Shown here: positions 10,573 through 18,640 of the stretch, in pieces
How positions within the stretch are numbered: the stretch's first letter is position 1
Layout of the letters: each line of letters starts with the position of its first letter
Source of the DNA: JSC-12 sp033764965
GTDB lineage: Bacteria > Cyanobacteriota > Cyanobacteriia > Leptolyngbyales > Leptolyngbyaceae
Assembly (NCBI GenBank): GCA_033764965.1
Contig: JANRIN010000203.1
Coordinates: forward strand, 1 to 24,010
Direction of reading: 5' to 3'
DNA length: 24,010 bases
Made by a program: the position numbers and the translations under genes
The notes under the pieces: model-generated
The model's database searches: none
What the model was told of the DNA's origin: nothing
The model's input: only the letters and a program-made list of their open reading frames with translations

Positions 10573-10713
10573 GATCTGCTAAATCTTAAAGGTGAATGAA
10601 CAGTCAAACTTGGTTTTGACCAACGCCCCTGATTCTACACGCATCGATCGCGAATCAAACCCAGAGCTTGCCATTCGTGCAGTGTAACCGATGGGATTTA
10701 CCAAATCGGTGCA

Positions 10714-10743
10714 TTACGACATCAATATGACCGGTGGTACAAT
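10714..10743 (+). promoter_or_regulatory. Possible sigma-70 type promoter for the coiled-coil gene
   Basis: TTACGA at 10714-10719 and TACAAT at 10738-10743 are separated by 18 bases and lie 31 bases before the ATG at 10774. The -35 box is only a partial match. A hairpin (ACCGAT and ATCGGT around 10687-10710) lies just upstream. Confidence 0.35.
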
Positions 10744-10773
10744 GAACGCCAATTCCACTCGACTCCTGGTCCG

Positions 10774-11112
10774 ATGACTCAAAGTAACGAGAATGGCAGT
10801 CGCCTTGATCGCATTGAAAAACTGATGCTGGAAATGGCAACCGCCAGTATCCGGCACGATAACGAATTTAGCCGCATTAACGCCACCCTCGATCGCGTCA
10901 GCGAACAGCAAGAGAAGAATTCTCAGCAGATCGAGTCACACGCTCAATTGCTTGAATCAGTGCAACGGCAAATTGAGGCAAACGCCCAACAGATTGAGGC
11001 AAACACTCGTCAGGGAAAATTGAATCAGGAAAGTATTCAAACCTTGACTGCAAGCATTCAGGAGTTGCGAAATATGGTCGCCGATTATCTTGAGGGACGA
11101 TCGCAGACTTAA
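10774..11112 (+). CDS. Small coiled-coil protein, hypothetical
   Basis: A 112-residue, highly polar protein. From about residue 10 to 108 it reads as continuous amphipathic helix with heptad spacing of Ile, Leu and Val, rich in Gln, Glu, Asn and Ser (for example SQQIESHAQLLESVQRQIEA, then the near-repeat NAQQIEANTRQ). There is no signal peptide, membrane segment or catalytic motif. Small cyanobacterial proteins of this kind are common and uncharacterised; a tail-fibre or SNARE-like resemblance would be only compositional. Start ATG 10774 has no strong Shine-Dalgarno; the first residues MTQSNENGSRLDRIEK look like a natural N-terminus. It is convergent with mutS2, with 29 bases between the two. 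Confidence 0.65.
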   Translation: MTQSNENGSRLDRIEKLMLEMATASIRHDNEFSRINATLDRVSEQQEKNSQQIESHAQLLESVQRQIEANAQQIEANTRQGKLNQESIQTLTASIQELRNMVADYLEGRSQT

Positions 11113-11141
11113 TAGCAACGGCAATATCTGGGATCAGGGAA

Positions 11142-13549
11142 TCATCGCAGATAGGCAACGGTAACGCCTGATCCGCCATCTTCCTTTGCCGCCAACTCAA
11201 AGCGATCGACGAGAGAGTGCTGTTGCAGATAGGCATGAACGCCCTGCCGCAGTTTGCCCGTGCCATGTCCATGAATAATCCACAACGCTCCACCCACACT
11301 GTGCTGCTCCGACAACGCCTGGTCAATTTTCAATTCCGCATCTGCCACCCGACTGCCGCGAATATCCAACGTATTTCGCGACGTGCGAATGAGGGGTGCT
11401 TCCGGTTGTGGTTGCGGCTCCGGCTTCTTCCCTTCTGCCTTCTGCCCTCTGTCTGCCTTCTTGATGTCTACCTTCTCCCCAGTCAATGACTCCACATCTT
11501 CCAGCGAAACCGTCATTTTCATCAAGCCAAAGCGGACGGTAATTTCCTCCTCGTCACTTGGGGCGGTCAAAACTTCTGCTGTTTGTCCCAAGCGTGGGAT
11601 GCGGACACGATCGCCCACTTGTGGACGAAAACCCACTGGTTTCGGCTGAGATTTCTTGTGTTGCGAAGGTAAGTGTTGCTGACTCAGTTCGTTCAGGGCT
11701 TCTGTGGCTTGCTGGGCTGCCTGGGCGGTTTGTGGTCCCCGCTGCAACTGGCGAATCACCTGGGCAATATCCCGTTTTGCTTCGGCGATCGCCGCCTGGA
11801 CTGCCTGTTCTTGCCCCAATTGCAGCGATTTCTCCCGATCCTGAAGCGATGCTGCCTTGCGAGACACTTCCTGGTAGAGCCGTTCCGCGTGTTTCAGGAG
11901 TTTTTCTGCCTCTTGCGACTTGGTTTCCTGCTGTTTCCGCTGTTCTTCTAGTCCGGCAATCACCTCATTCACATCTTGAGATGCTCCACCGACATAGGTT
12001 TTTGCCGCTTCGATGATGTCTGCCTGCAAGCCTAACCGACTGGCAATGGTGAGCGCATTCGATCGCCCCGGAATGCCCCACAACAAGCGATAGGTCGGCG
12101 ATAGGGAAACCACATCAAACTCCACCGAGGCATTCTCAAATCGCTCATCCTGATACTTCAATGCCTTTAACTCGCCAAAGTGCGTGGTGGCAATGGTTAA
12201 TCCGGCATGATCCGCCAGGTATTTCAGGAGCGAGATCGCCAGGGCACTGCCTTCTGAGGGATCGGTTCCAGCCCCGACTTCATCCAAAAGGACGAGGGTG
12301 AGGGGTGAGGGGGTGAAGGGGTAAGTTCTGTCAAAATGCGACTGATGCGCCGAATATGACCCGAAAAAGTTGAGAGGCTTTGTTGTAGGGATTGCTCATC
12401 GCCGATGTCTGCCAAAATTTGATCAAACCAGGGCAATTCCACAGGCTCCTTTGCCGGAACGAACAACCCCACTTTTGCCATCAGTGCTGCCATTCCCAAG
12501 GTTTTGAGCGTGACGGTCTTACCGCCTGTGTTGGGTCCTGTAATCGCCACGACTCGAATGTGAGGCTGAATCACCAGATCGATCGGCACGACTTCCCGTC
12601 CTTGTTCATGCTGCTGCTGCCAGATCAACAACGGATGACGGAGTTGGCGCAGGACGATATTCTCCCCTTCCACGAAGCGCGGCGGATTTGCCCCTAACCA
12701 GAAGCTGTAACGGGCGCGGGCAGTGGCAAGATCGAGGGTGGTGGAGATCGCGATCAGCCGTTCCAGATCAGGCTTCACTTCTGCGACCTTTTCGCTTAAA
12801 CGTTGCCGGACTGCTTCCTCTTCTACCTGTTCCTGGCGTTGCAATTGGCGCAGTTGGTTATTGAGGTTAACGGTAGGTTGCGGTTCGATATAGAGCGTTG
12901 CCCCACTCATGGAGGCATCATGCACAATACCGGGAATCGCGTCTTTTTGCGGTGCTTTCACTGGCAAGACAAACCGCCCCGCCCGTTGGGTGATGACCTG
13001 TTCCTGAATGGCGTTGGCTTTGCGTTGGAGGATGCTGTGCAGAGTGCTGTAAATGCGATCGCGCACCTGCTTTAGTTGCTCTCGAATCCCGGCTAATTTG
13101 GGACTCGCCCGATCCAGCACATCCCCATGATCATCAATACAATGGTGAATCTCCTGCTCCAGTTCAGGATAGGTTCGCAAATCTTCAACTAACTCATTCA
13201 AAACCGTTAGATCAGGATGATGGTCGATCGTGCGGCGGAGGGTTCTTGCCCCTGCCAATGTTGTCGCAATGGTGAGCAACTCTTGCCCCGACAAAATCCC
13301 ATGCCGTTCCGCCCGTTCCAGCGCCTCGCCAATGTCCCCAATCCCATCAAAGCTCAAACTGCCCGAAGCTCGACTCTCCAGGTTGTACACTTCCCGCGTT
13401 TGTGCCAGCAAAGTCAACGTTTCTGCCCGATGAGCGGGAATCCTCAAATTTTGCGCCGCGATCGCGCCCAACTTCGTCGCCGCAAAAGTTGAAAGGTGCT
13501 GACACAACCGCGACCATTCCAGAAGCTCAAGAGTCTCTGCCTGTATCAA
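11142..13549 (-). pseudogene. mutS2: mutS2, frameshifted between Walker A and Walker B
   Basis: MutS2 binds branched DNA, suppresses recombination and rescues collided ribosomes in studied bacteria. The gene is in two frames. The upstream part (from 13549) carries the N-terminal clamp region, then Walker A GPNTGGKT (12515-12538) and SLQQSLSTFSGHIRRI. The downstream part starts in another frame with LVLLDEVGAGTDPSEG (Walker B, 12279-12296 onward). It then has the His-switch region TIATTHFGELKAL, a Gln-rich coiled coil, a KOW-like segment (VGDRVRIPRLGQTAEV) and a C-terminal Smr domain with LDIRG and HGHGTGKLR. The break lies in C-rich tandem repeats at about 12297-12320. The likely start is TTG 13549 (LIQAETLELLE becomes MIQ...); the frame stays open upstream to 13837 through an octamer array, with no better start. 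Without frame repair no ATPase is made. Confidence 0.85.
12297..12321 (-). repeat. C-rich 7/8-base repeat at the mutS2 frame break
   Basis: On the coding strand the core TCACCC occurs three times, spaced 8 and 7 bases apart, between the codons for LTP and LVLLDE. The family normally has only about two residues there. The run is about 14 bases too long, that is two 7-base units, which shifts the frame. Gain of one 7-mer, or loss of the 8-mer or of two 7-mers, would restore the frame. Confidence 0.65.
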
Positions 13550-13621
13550 ATTCTCGCAATCCGTCTCTACTTCTTTATTGTAAGGGGGGAGTAGGAAGGA
13601 AGGGGTAGTAGATAGGTAGGT

Positions 13622-13797
13622 GGGTAGATGGGTAGATGGGTAGATGGGTAGATGGGTAGATGGGTAGGTGGGTAGGTGGGTAGATGGGTAGATGGGTAGA
13701 TGGGTAGGTGGGTAGGTGGGTAGATGGGTAGATGGGTAGGTGGGTAGATGGGTAGATGGGTAGATGGGTAGGTGGGTAGGTGGGTAGGTGGGTAGGT
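13622..13797 (+). repeat. Array of 22 octamers GGGTAGAT/GGGTAGGT
   Basis: Twenty-two contiguous 8-base units with no spacers and only an A/G change at position 7. In order the variants run A5, G2, A3, G2, A2, G1, A3, G4. The array lies between the divergent mutS2 and rnpB genes. The + strand carries GGG every 8 bases. The minus strand has no stop codon in any frame, so long Thr/Pro/Tyr/His ORFs run through it, one of them in frame with mutS2. The sequence outside it (13580-13621 and 13801-13880) is also G- or CACTCA-rich. It is not a CRISPR: the unit is too short and there are no spacers. Confidence 0.95.
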
Positions 13798-13884
13798 AGG
13801 AAGTGAGGATTACTGAACCACTCATTCGCCCACTCACTCACTCACCCACCCCTCCACTCACTCACCTTCTGTCTTCTGCCCTAA

Positions 13885-13890
13885 GATAAT
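13885..13890 (+). promoter_or_regulatory. Candidate -10 box of rnpB
   Basis: GATAAT ends 3 bases before the first base of the P1 helix of rnpB (13894), roughly where a -10 box would stand. No good -35 match is visible 17 bases upstream, where CACTCAC-type sequence is found. Confidence 0.35.
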
Positions 13891-13893
13891 GAT

Positions 13894-14335
13894 GGGAAGA
13901 GTAGGCGAGACGGTTGCGGGGTGCTGCGGCAGTCCGAGGAAAGTCCGGGCTTCCGAAAGACCAAACCTGCTGGTTAACGACCAGTGCGAGCGATCGTGAG
14001 GATAGTGCCACAGAAACATACCGCCGATGGTCATTGGTCATTAGTTGCTGGTTATTAGTAAAACAAATGGCGAAGGACAAATGACGAATGACTCACCAGG
14101 TAAGGGTGCAAAGGTGCGGTAAGAGCGCACCAGCAGCATCGAGAGGTGCTGGCTCGGTAAACCCCGGTTGGAAGCAAGGCTGAAGGAGCAACGGTTGGTC
14201 TTTTACCGGCTCCGACGGGAGGCAACTTCCGTGAGTCCGCTGGAGGTGGCTGGTAACGGTCATCCTAGATAGATAACCGTCCTTTGATTGCATCGCGATC
14301 GAGGAACAGAACCCGGCTTATGTCTTACTCTTCCC
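13894..14335 (+). ncRNA. rnpB: RNase P RNA (class A)
   Basis: Catalytic RNA of RNase P, which removes 5' leaders from tRNA precursors. The ends pair as helix P1: GGGAAGAGTA at 13894-13903 with TACTCTTCCC at 14326-14335. Conserved blocks are present in order: GAGGAAAGTCCGGGCT (13936-13951), CACAGAAACATACCGCC (14009-14025), GGTAAGGGTGCAAAGGTGCG (14099-14118), GCGCACC and GAGAGG, GGTAAACCCC, and the 3' CAGAACCCGGCTTATG. About 65 bases at roughly 14026-14094 form an extra hairpin in the P12 position. It is built from GTCATT/AATGAC repeat units, GTCATTGGTCATT against AATGACGAATGAC, with one mismatch. Repeat insertions at P12 are known from several cyanobacteria. The RNA is transcribed away from mutS2. 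Small ORFs crossing it are artefacts. Confidence 0.93.
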
Positions 14336-14440
14336 TCACAAAAAGCCTGATCCTAAAAAAATAACAACACTGATCGTGCTTACTGAACGCAAACGACCTT
14401 TGCAACTTAATCGACTGTTCTTACATCCGGTGTCGCCTGG

Positions 14441-14848
14441 TTGTTAGATGTCTTTATCAAAGTAATGGTCAAGCGGGTGCAAGGATTAATGGAGGTGCTG
14501 GGTGGCACACTCCCCGTTGCTCGAAGGTATCGCGTCAAAAGTCTTGATGGCAATCATTTGGCAGCAACCGAACGCCGCTTGAAGGTGCTGCGATCGCTCA
14601 CCAGTGCGCCCCTGCCGGGTCAGGCACTGGTAATTTTAGATCCAGCGTTGATGTTGGCAATTGATGTGTTTGCCTGTAAGGATGGTCATGCCCAGGAATG
14701 GTCGCTGTTGAGTCGGGTGTTGGCAACAGTAGGGAGTGGCGATTTGTGGATTGCCGATCGCAATTTTTGTACCCTGGGATTCCTCTGTGGTCAGCACTGG
14801 CGGGGAGCCGCTTTTATGAGTCATCAGGGGCACTGGTATTGTTGGTAG
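14441..14848 (+). pseudogene. IS4-type (DDE) transposase remnant
   Basis: A 135-residue fragment from the middle of an IS4-family transposase. It contains YRVKSLDGNHLAATERRL with the first catalytic Asp (residue 36 of the fragment) and LWIADRNFCT with the second (residue 106). The N-terminal third is absent (a TAA closes the frame shortly upstream at about 14400). The third catalytic residue, in the YREK block, is absent because the frame ends at WYCW just after the GAAFMSHQG strand. No terminal inverted repeats or target duplication are recognisable nearby. The last 25 bases overlap the end of the opposite glycosyltransferase gene, so the remnant probably supplies that gene's stop codon. It cannot be active. 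Confidence 0.8.
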
Positions 14849-16599
14849 CGATAGCCATCAACCGACGAAAGTTTGGAGGCAGGCACACAGTTAGCATTGC
14901 TGAGAACGGTGTGGGATAGGGGATTGGCTTGACTGCGGAAATTAATGCGCCAGACATCAAAAGGTCGAGGCAGGGTGGGTAAAGCAGTTTGCAGAGCCGC
15001 GACCGCCAGTTGCACATCCCGGTTGGGATAGTGTGCCAGGAGGAAGGAACTCTGGGTTGCCTCGGTTGGGCTGAGGCGGTGCAATTCCCAGGCGATCGCC
15101 ATCAGTCGTGTCGTGTGGGCGTGGGTTTTGTGGGGAATGGCGATCAACGTTGGATGCTGGAAAGATTGATGAACGGCAGCGGCAACCTGATCAGGACGAT
15201 GAGTTCGTTGATAGGCTAAATCGGCAGTTACCGTTATGCCTCCCAGCAAACTAAACAGCACCACCAGGGCGATCGCAACGTTGCCCCGCATCTGCATGGC
15301 TTTAATTCCAAAACTGGCAGCGTTGTACTTCCAATAATTGGAGAGCGCCACAGCAAACAGTCCAACCACTCCAGGGAAATAAATAAATTGATAGCGAAAA
15401 ACGCTAGTGAAGTTGATGCCAAAGCCAAACGTAAGCACAAAGGATAGGACAAAAGCAGCCCCAACAAATCCCCCTATCAGTTGCAGCATCGATCGAGTTT
15501 CGGGATCTTGAGCCTGATTCAACCATCCCCGATAGAGCAGTGGGATGCTCCATCCCAGCAGCAGCGCCGCTACGATGCCAAAGAGAATCACCATCCAGGT
15601 GGGCACCCCTTGAATCGGCAAGAGGTAGAGCATGGAAATCAATGCGGCGATCGGTCTGAGTAACTGATCAATCCAGGATGAATGATCAAACTCGCCTGCC
15701 TGAATCCAACGAGTCAGTTCCGTTCCCCGGATATTCAGCAGCAGCGGGAGCCATGCCAGGACAGCGGTGACTGTCCCGACAGCAACAAGAAGCAAGCGGC
15801 GGAAATCGGGAAGGGGGGAGAAAGAAGGGGAGATGGGGGATGGGGGTAGGCTGCGCCACGCTTCGCAAGGGGGAATGGGATTACGCGAAACGCCTTTCAG
15901 ATTCTCTGATGAGTAGGCAGTCGTGAAAAACCAGAGGATAAAGGCGATCGTTTCTGCCAGTAAAGACAGCAGCACAAAGTAATGGGTTGCAACCCCCAAG
16001 CCATTGACAGCAATCCAGAGCAAGCAGAGCCAGAGCGGAATTCTGCGTCCATTCCGAATCCGTCTGGCAACGACCGCCATGCAACACAGGGATGCCAGAA
16101 TCCACAACACGGCTAAGGTGTAGTGCCGCGCCTCCTGCGCCAGATAAATGCCAAAAGGCGACACTGCCATCAATGCGGCAGCAATCTGACCAATGAGGCG
16201 CGATCGAAAAGTTAGCCACCCCCAGGCAAACATCCCCGGAACCGCCAGCACTCCAAACAAAGCTGACAGGCTACGGGCTGCGCCAACGGAGACCAATCCA
16301 TTATCAGTGGGAAAAAGTTTCAACCAAAGGTGCGTCAGCAGGAAATAGAGCGGCGGATGGTTACTCTCCGTAAACAGGTTTTGAATCACGGTATGCAGCG
16401 TTGCTTGCGGATGGGGCTGCAACGGTTGGAGCAATTCGTTCCAGGACAACACCCGATCGAGGGGCACCGACAAAAACCGATTACCCAAACTGAAAACCAA
16501 GGTAGAAAATTCATCTGCCCACACAGGCTTGGCTTCTAAATTGGTGAACCGAAGCAACGTCGCGATCGCAATCCAGATAAGCAATAAAAGGAGATGCAT
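14824..16599 (-). CDS. GT39/ArnT-like membrane glycosyltransferase
   Basis: A 591-residue polytopic membrane protein with the pattern of lipid-linked-sugar transferases (PMT/ArnT/PMT_2 class). It has an N-terminal helix, an acidic pair in WADEFSTLVFSLGN (D29, E30), NHPPLYFLLTHLW at 80-92 and YLAQEARHYTL at 153-162, followed by many helices to about residue 480 and a soluble C-terminal tail. It would transfer a sugar from a polyprenyl donor outside the cytoplasmic membrane; donor and acceptor are unknown. Start ATG 16599 places the first helix at once (MHLLLLLIWIA); an earlier in-frame start at 16674 would overlap the divergent gene. A Pro/Ser-rich insert at residues 231-266 comes from repeat-like DNA (15780-15900). 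The C-terminus may have been altered by the adjoining transposase remnant. Divergent from the receiver/DUF3685 gene. Confidence 0.75.
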   Translation of the reverse strand: MHLLLLLIWIAIATLLRFTNLEAKPVWADEFSTLVFSLGNRFLSVPLDRVLSWNELLQPLQPHPQATLHTVIQNLFTESNHPPLYFLLTHLWLKLFPTDNGLVSVGAARSLSALFGVLAVPGMFAWGWLTFRSRLIGQIAAALMAVSPFGIYLAQEARHYTLAVLWILASLCCMAVVARRIRNGRRIPLWLCLLWIAVNGLGVATHYFVLLSLLAETIAFILWFFTTAYSSENLKGVSRNPIPPCEAWRSLPPSPISPSFSPLPDFRRLLLVAVGTVTAVLAWLPLLLNIRGTELTRWIQAGEFDHSSWIDQLLRPIAALISMLYLLPIQGVPTWMVILFGIVAALLLGWSIPLLYRGWLNQAQDPETRSMLQLIGGFVGAAFVLSFVLTFGFGINFTSVFRYQFIYFPGVVGLFAVALSNYWKYNAASFGIKAMQMRGNVAIALVVLFSLLGGITVTADLAYQRTHRPDQVAAAVHQSFQHPTLIAIPHKTHAHTTRLMAIAWELHRLSPTEATQSSFLLAHYPNRDVQLAVAALQTALPTLPRPFDVWRINFRSQANPLSHTVLSNANCVPASKLSSVDGYRYQQYQCP

Positions 16600-16661
16600 T
16601 GAGCACACGCGGCAAGTGGCATTCAAAATAGTATAGTGGTGCGAACTGTAAACGATTGCGA

Positions 16662-18569
16662 ATGCTAGCCTCATCCCCTGATCGGTTAAATTTGATGCTA
16701 ATTGATAGTGATCCTCAGTTTCGCCAAGGATTCGCTACCTGTCTGGCTCAGGATGCTGACCTACAAGTGGTGCTGGAGGCAGATTCGACTCAGGGCGCAT
16801 TACAAGTTTTGCAGCAGTGGTTCAGCCAGCAGAGTGACTTCGAGAATCGGGATATTGAAAACAATAAAATTTCTTTGAATTTAATTCTTCTCAGCCTGGA
16901 GTTGCCTCCTCTCGGTCCGGGAGCGATCTCGCTGTGCCAGGAACTACGCCGCCAATATCCAGAACTGCCAATTTTGACCATGAGCGACACCGCAACCCCT
17001 GCACTTTTAGCGGCGGCATTTCAGGCTGGGGCAATGGGGTATTGCCACAAAACAACCGTTACCGTGGATTGGATCGCAGCCATTCGCCAAGTTGCAGCAG
17101 GCTATCCATTTTGGGTGCAAGGCATGGGAGCCATGACGCAAACCATCCCATCCCATCCCGTCCCATCCCAACCAACCCTCTCTCAGCCAACCCCTTCGAG
17201 TTTGCAACCTGTCTCTCGTCCAGGGTTAGCCGCAAAACTGCGTCAGAACTTACGACAAACTGGCTTAGACCAAATTGATACCGCGATCGCTGAAATCGAT
17301 GAGCAACTGAAAGCCCCCTCCCTCACCTTCCTCGACTACCTGTTCCTCACCGGACGGCGACGGGAACTCTCCGCATCCCGCTGGCTCATCGATCGCCTGC
17401 TTACCCCCCAGCCCACCGAACCCGCAACCCGCACTCCTCAGGGTATCTCCCAAAACACCCGTTCCTCCCCTCCTCCCCCTTTCCCAATCTCCAACCTCCA
17501 ATCCCCAACCTCCACCGCCTCCAGCCTCTCACCCCAACCCGAAACCACGGCAATTCGCGGCATCCAAGCCACCCTATTTGACACGACCTTCGCCAAACTT
17601 CAGTTCGGATTGCGAAACCTGACGGACACGCCCTTGGAAATTGACATCTTGCGGGACGATCGCAAGCGAGAGCTACTGGAAACCGTGCTGCGGCAACTGG
17701 AGGAAGTCTTGGCGGAACTCAAGTTTTCCCAGGTGGACAGGGCGCAGTTAACCGACAAGCAAGCCGTCATTTTGATGGATTTGTGGCGAGCGACCACGAT
17801 CGAGTTTTTTGGGCGCTACGCCACCTTATCCTTGGGCGATTCCCCCACCGATCCCTTAAACCAGGTTGCCGTGGAGATGGTGGATGTTCTGTTGCAAGAT
17901 GGGGCGATCGTGCAAGCCGACATTTTGAGTAAAATTCCATTGGTGAGCGAGTTTCTGGGGCATTTGTTGTTTCAGGTGCCGCTTATGGTGGATGAAACTG
18001 GTTACGCCGTGGGTACGGTGGAAGCAATGCACCGGATGGAAGCCCTGCTGCAAAACCTGATGATTCAAGTTGGCAATGCTGTGATGCAGCCCCTACTCAA
18101 CCGCTTTGGTAATGTCGTTGCTGTGAAGCAGAGCTATTACGATCGCCGCTTGTTATCGACCCGCGAAATCGAACGCTTTCGGAATAATCTCTCCTGGAAG
18201 TATCGAATGCAGCGTTATTTTAAGGAGCCAACCGCAATTTTTGAAAGCCGCTATTGCTTGCTGATTCTAGGCGAGTTAGGCATTGTGCAAGCGTCGATTT
18301 ATGCTCCTCGCAGCCAGGAGTTAGACGAACTAGCCGGAGTGGGATTGGCAGTAACCTTAGCCCTGGAAGCCCGTGACGCGATCGCCCCTCGTCTACGCTC
18401 TGCCATTTCCTTTGTGGGTAGCGGTGTTGTTTACGTGTTGACCGAAGTCATCGGGCGTGGCATCGGTCTCATCGGGCGCGGCATTATCAAAGGCGTGGGC
18501 AATGTTGTGCAAGATCCAAAATTTAATCGCAATGGCAACCCAGGGAGGGGAATGGGCAGTCGAGAATGA
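16662..18569 (+). CDS. Receiver-like and DUF3685 (Ycf55-type) protein
   Basis: A 635-residue protein. Residues 10-151 fold as a response-regulator receiver: LMLIDSDPQF with acidic D15 and D17, a third strand LNLILLSLELP, LPILTMSDT, and the conserved Lys in GYCHKTT (K130). The position of the phosphoacceptor Asp is Ser78, so the domain is probably not phosphorylated in the usual way. A Pro/Ser linker (about 154-187) and a second Pro-rich linker (about 245-295) separate it from a C-terminal region of about 330 residues resembling DUF3685/Ycf55. That family is shared by cyanobacteria and red-lineage plastids and has no established function. No DNA-binding domain is seen. ATG 16662 is chosen over TTG 16656; neither has a good Shine-Dalgarno. 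TATAGT at 16632-16637 may be its -10 box. Confidence 0.75.
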   Translation: MLASSPDRLNLMLIDSDPQFRQGFATCLAQDADLQVVLEADSTQGALQVLQQWFSQQSDFENRDIENNKISLNLILLSLELPPLGPGAISLCQELRRQYPELPILTMSDTATPALLAAAFQAGAMGYCHKTTVTVDWIAAIRQVAAGYPFWVQGMGAMTQTIPSHPVPSQPTLSQPTPSSLQPVSRPGLAAKLRQNLRQTGLDQIDTAIAEIDEQLKAPSLTFLDYLFLTGRRRELSASRWLIDRLLTPQPTEPATRTPQGISQNTRSSPPPPFPISNLQSPTSTASSLSPQPETTAIRGIQATLFDTTFAKLQFGLRNLTDTPLEIDILRDDRKRELLETVLRQLEEVLAELKFSQVDRAQLTDKQAVILMDLWRATTIEFFGRYATLSLGDSPTDPLNQVAVEMVDVLLQDGAIVQADILSKIPLVSEFLGHLLFQVPLMVDETGYAVGTVEAMHRMEALLQNLMIQVGNAVMQPLLNRFGNVVAVKQSYYDRRLLSTREIERFRNNLSWKYRMQRYFKEPTAIFESRYCLLILGELGIVQASIYAPRSQELDELAGVGLAVTLALEARDAIAPRLRSAISFVGSGVVYVLTEVIGRGIGLIGRGIIKGVGNVVQDPKFNRNGNPGRGMGSRE

Positions 18570-18640
18570 AGGGCTAAGTTCTAATCTATTTGAGCTAACC
18601 TGATGAGACAGGATATCCAGAATCCGAGGAGTCGGGAGTC

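Noticed and set aside
13622..13797. Possible CRISPR array
   Set aside because: Units are 8 bases, contiguous and without spacers; no cas genes are present in the window.
13575..13841. Minus-strand ORF of Thr/Pro/Tyr/His repeats over the octamer array
   Set aside because: An octamer without stop codons is open in every frame; there is no domain, no good start and no independent support for a protein.
14093..14293. Short ORF inside the RNase P RNA
   Set aside because: The conserved RNA blocks explain the sequence fully.
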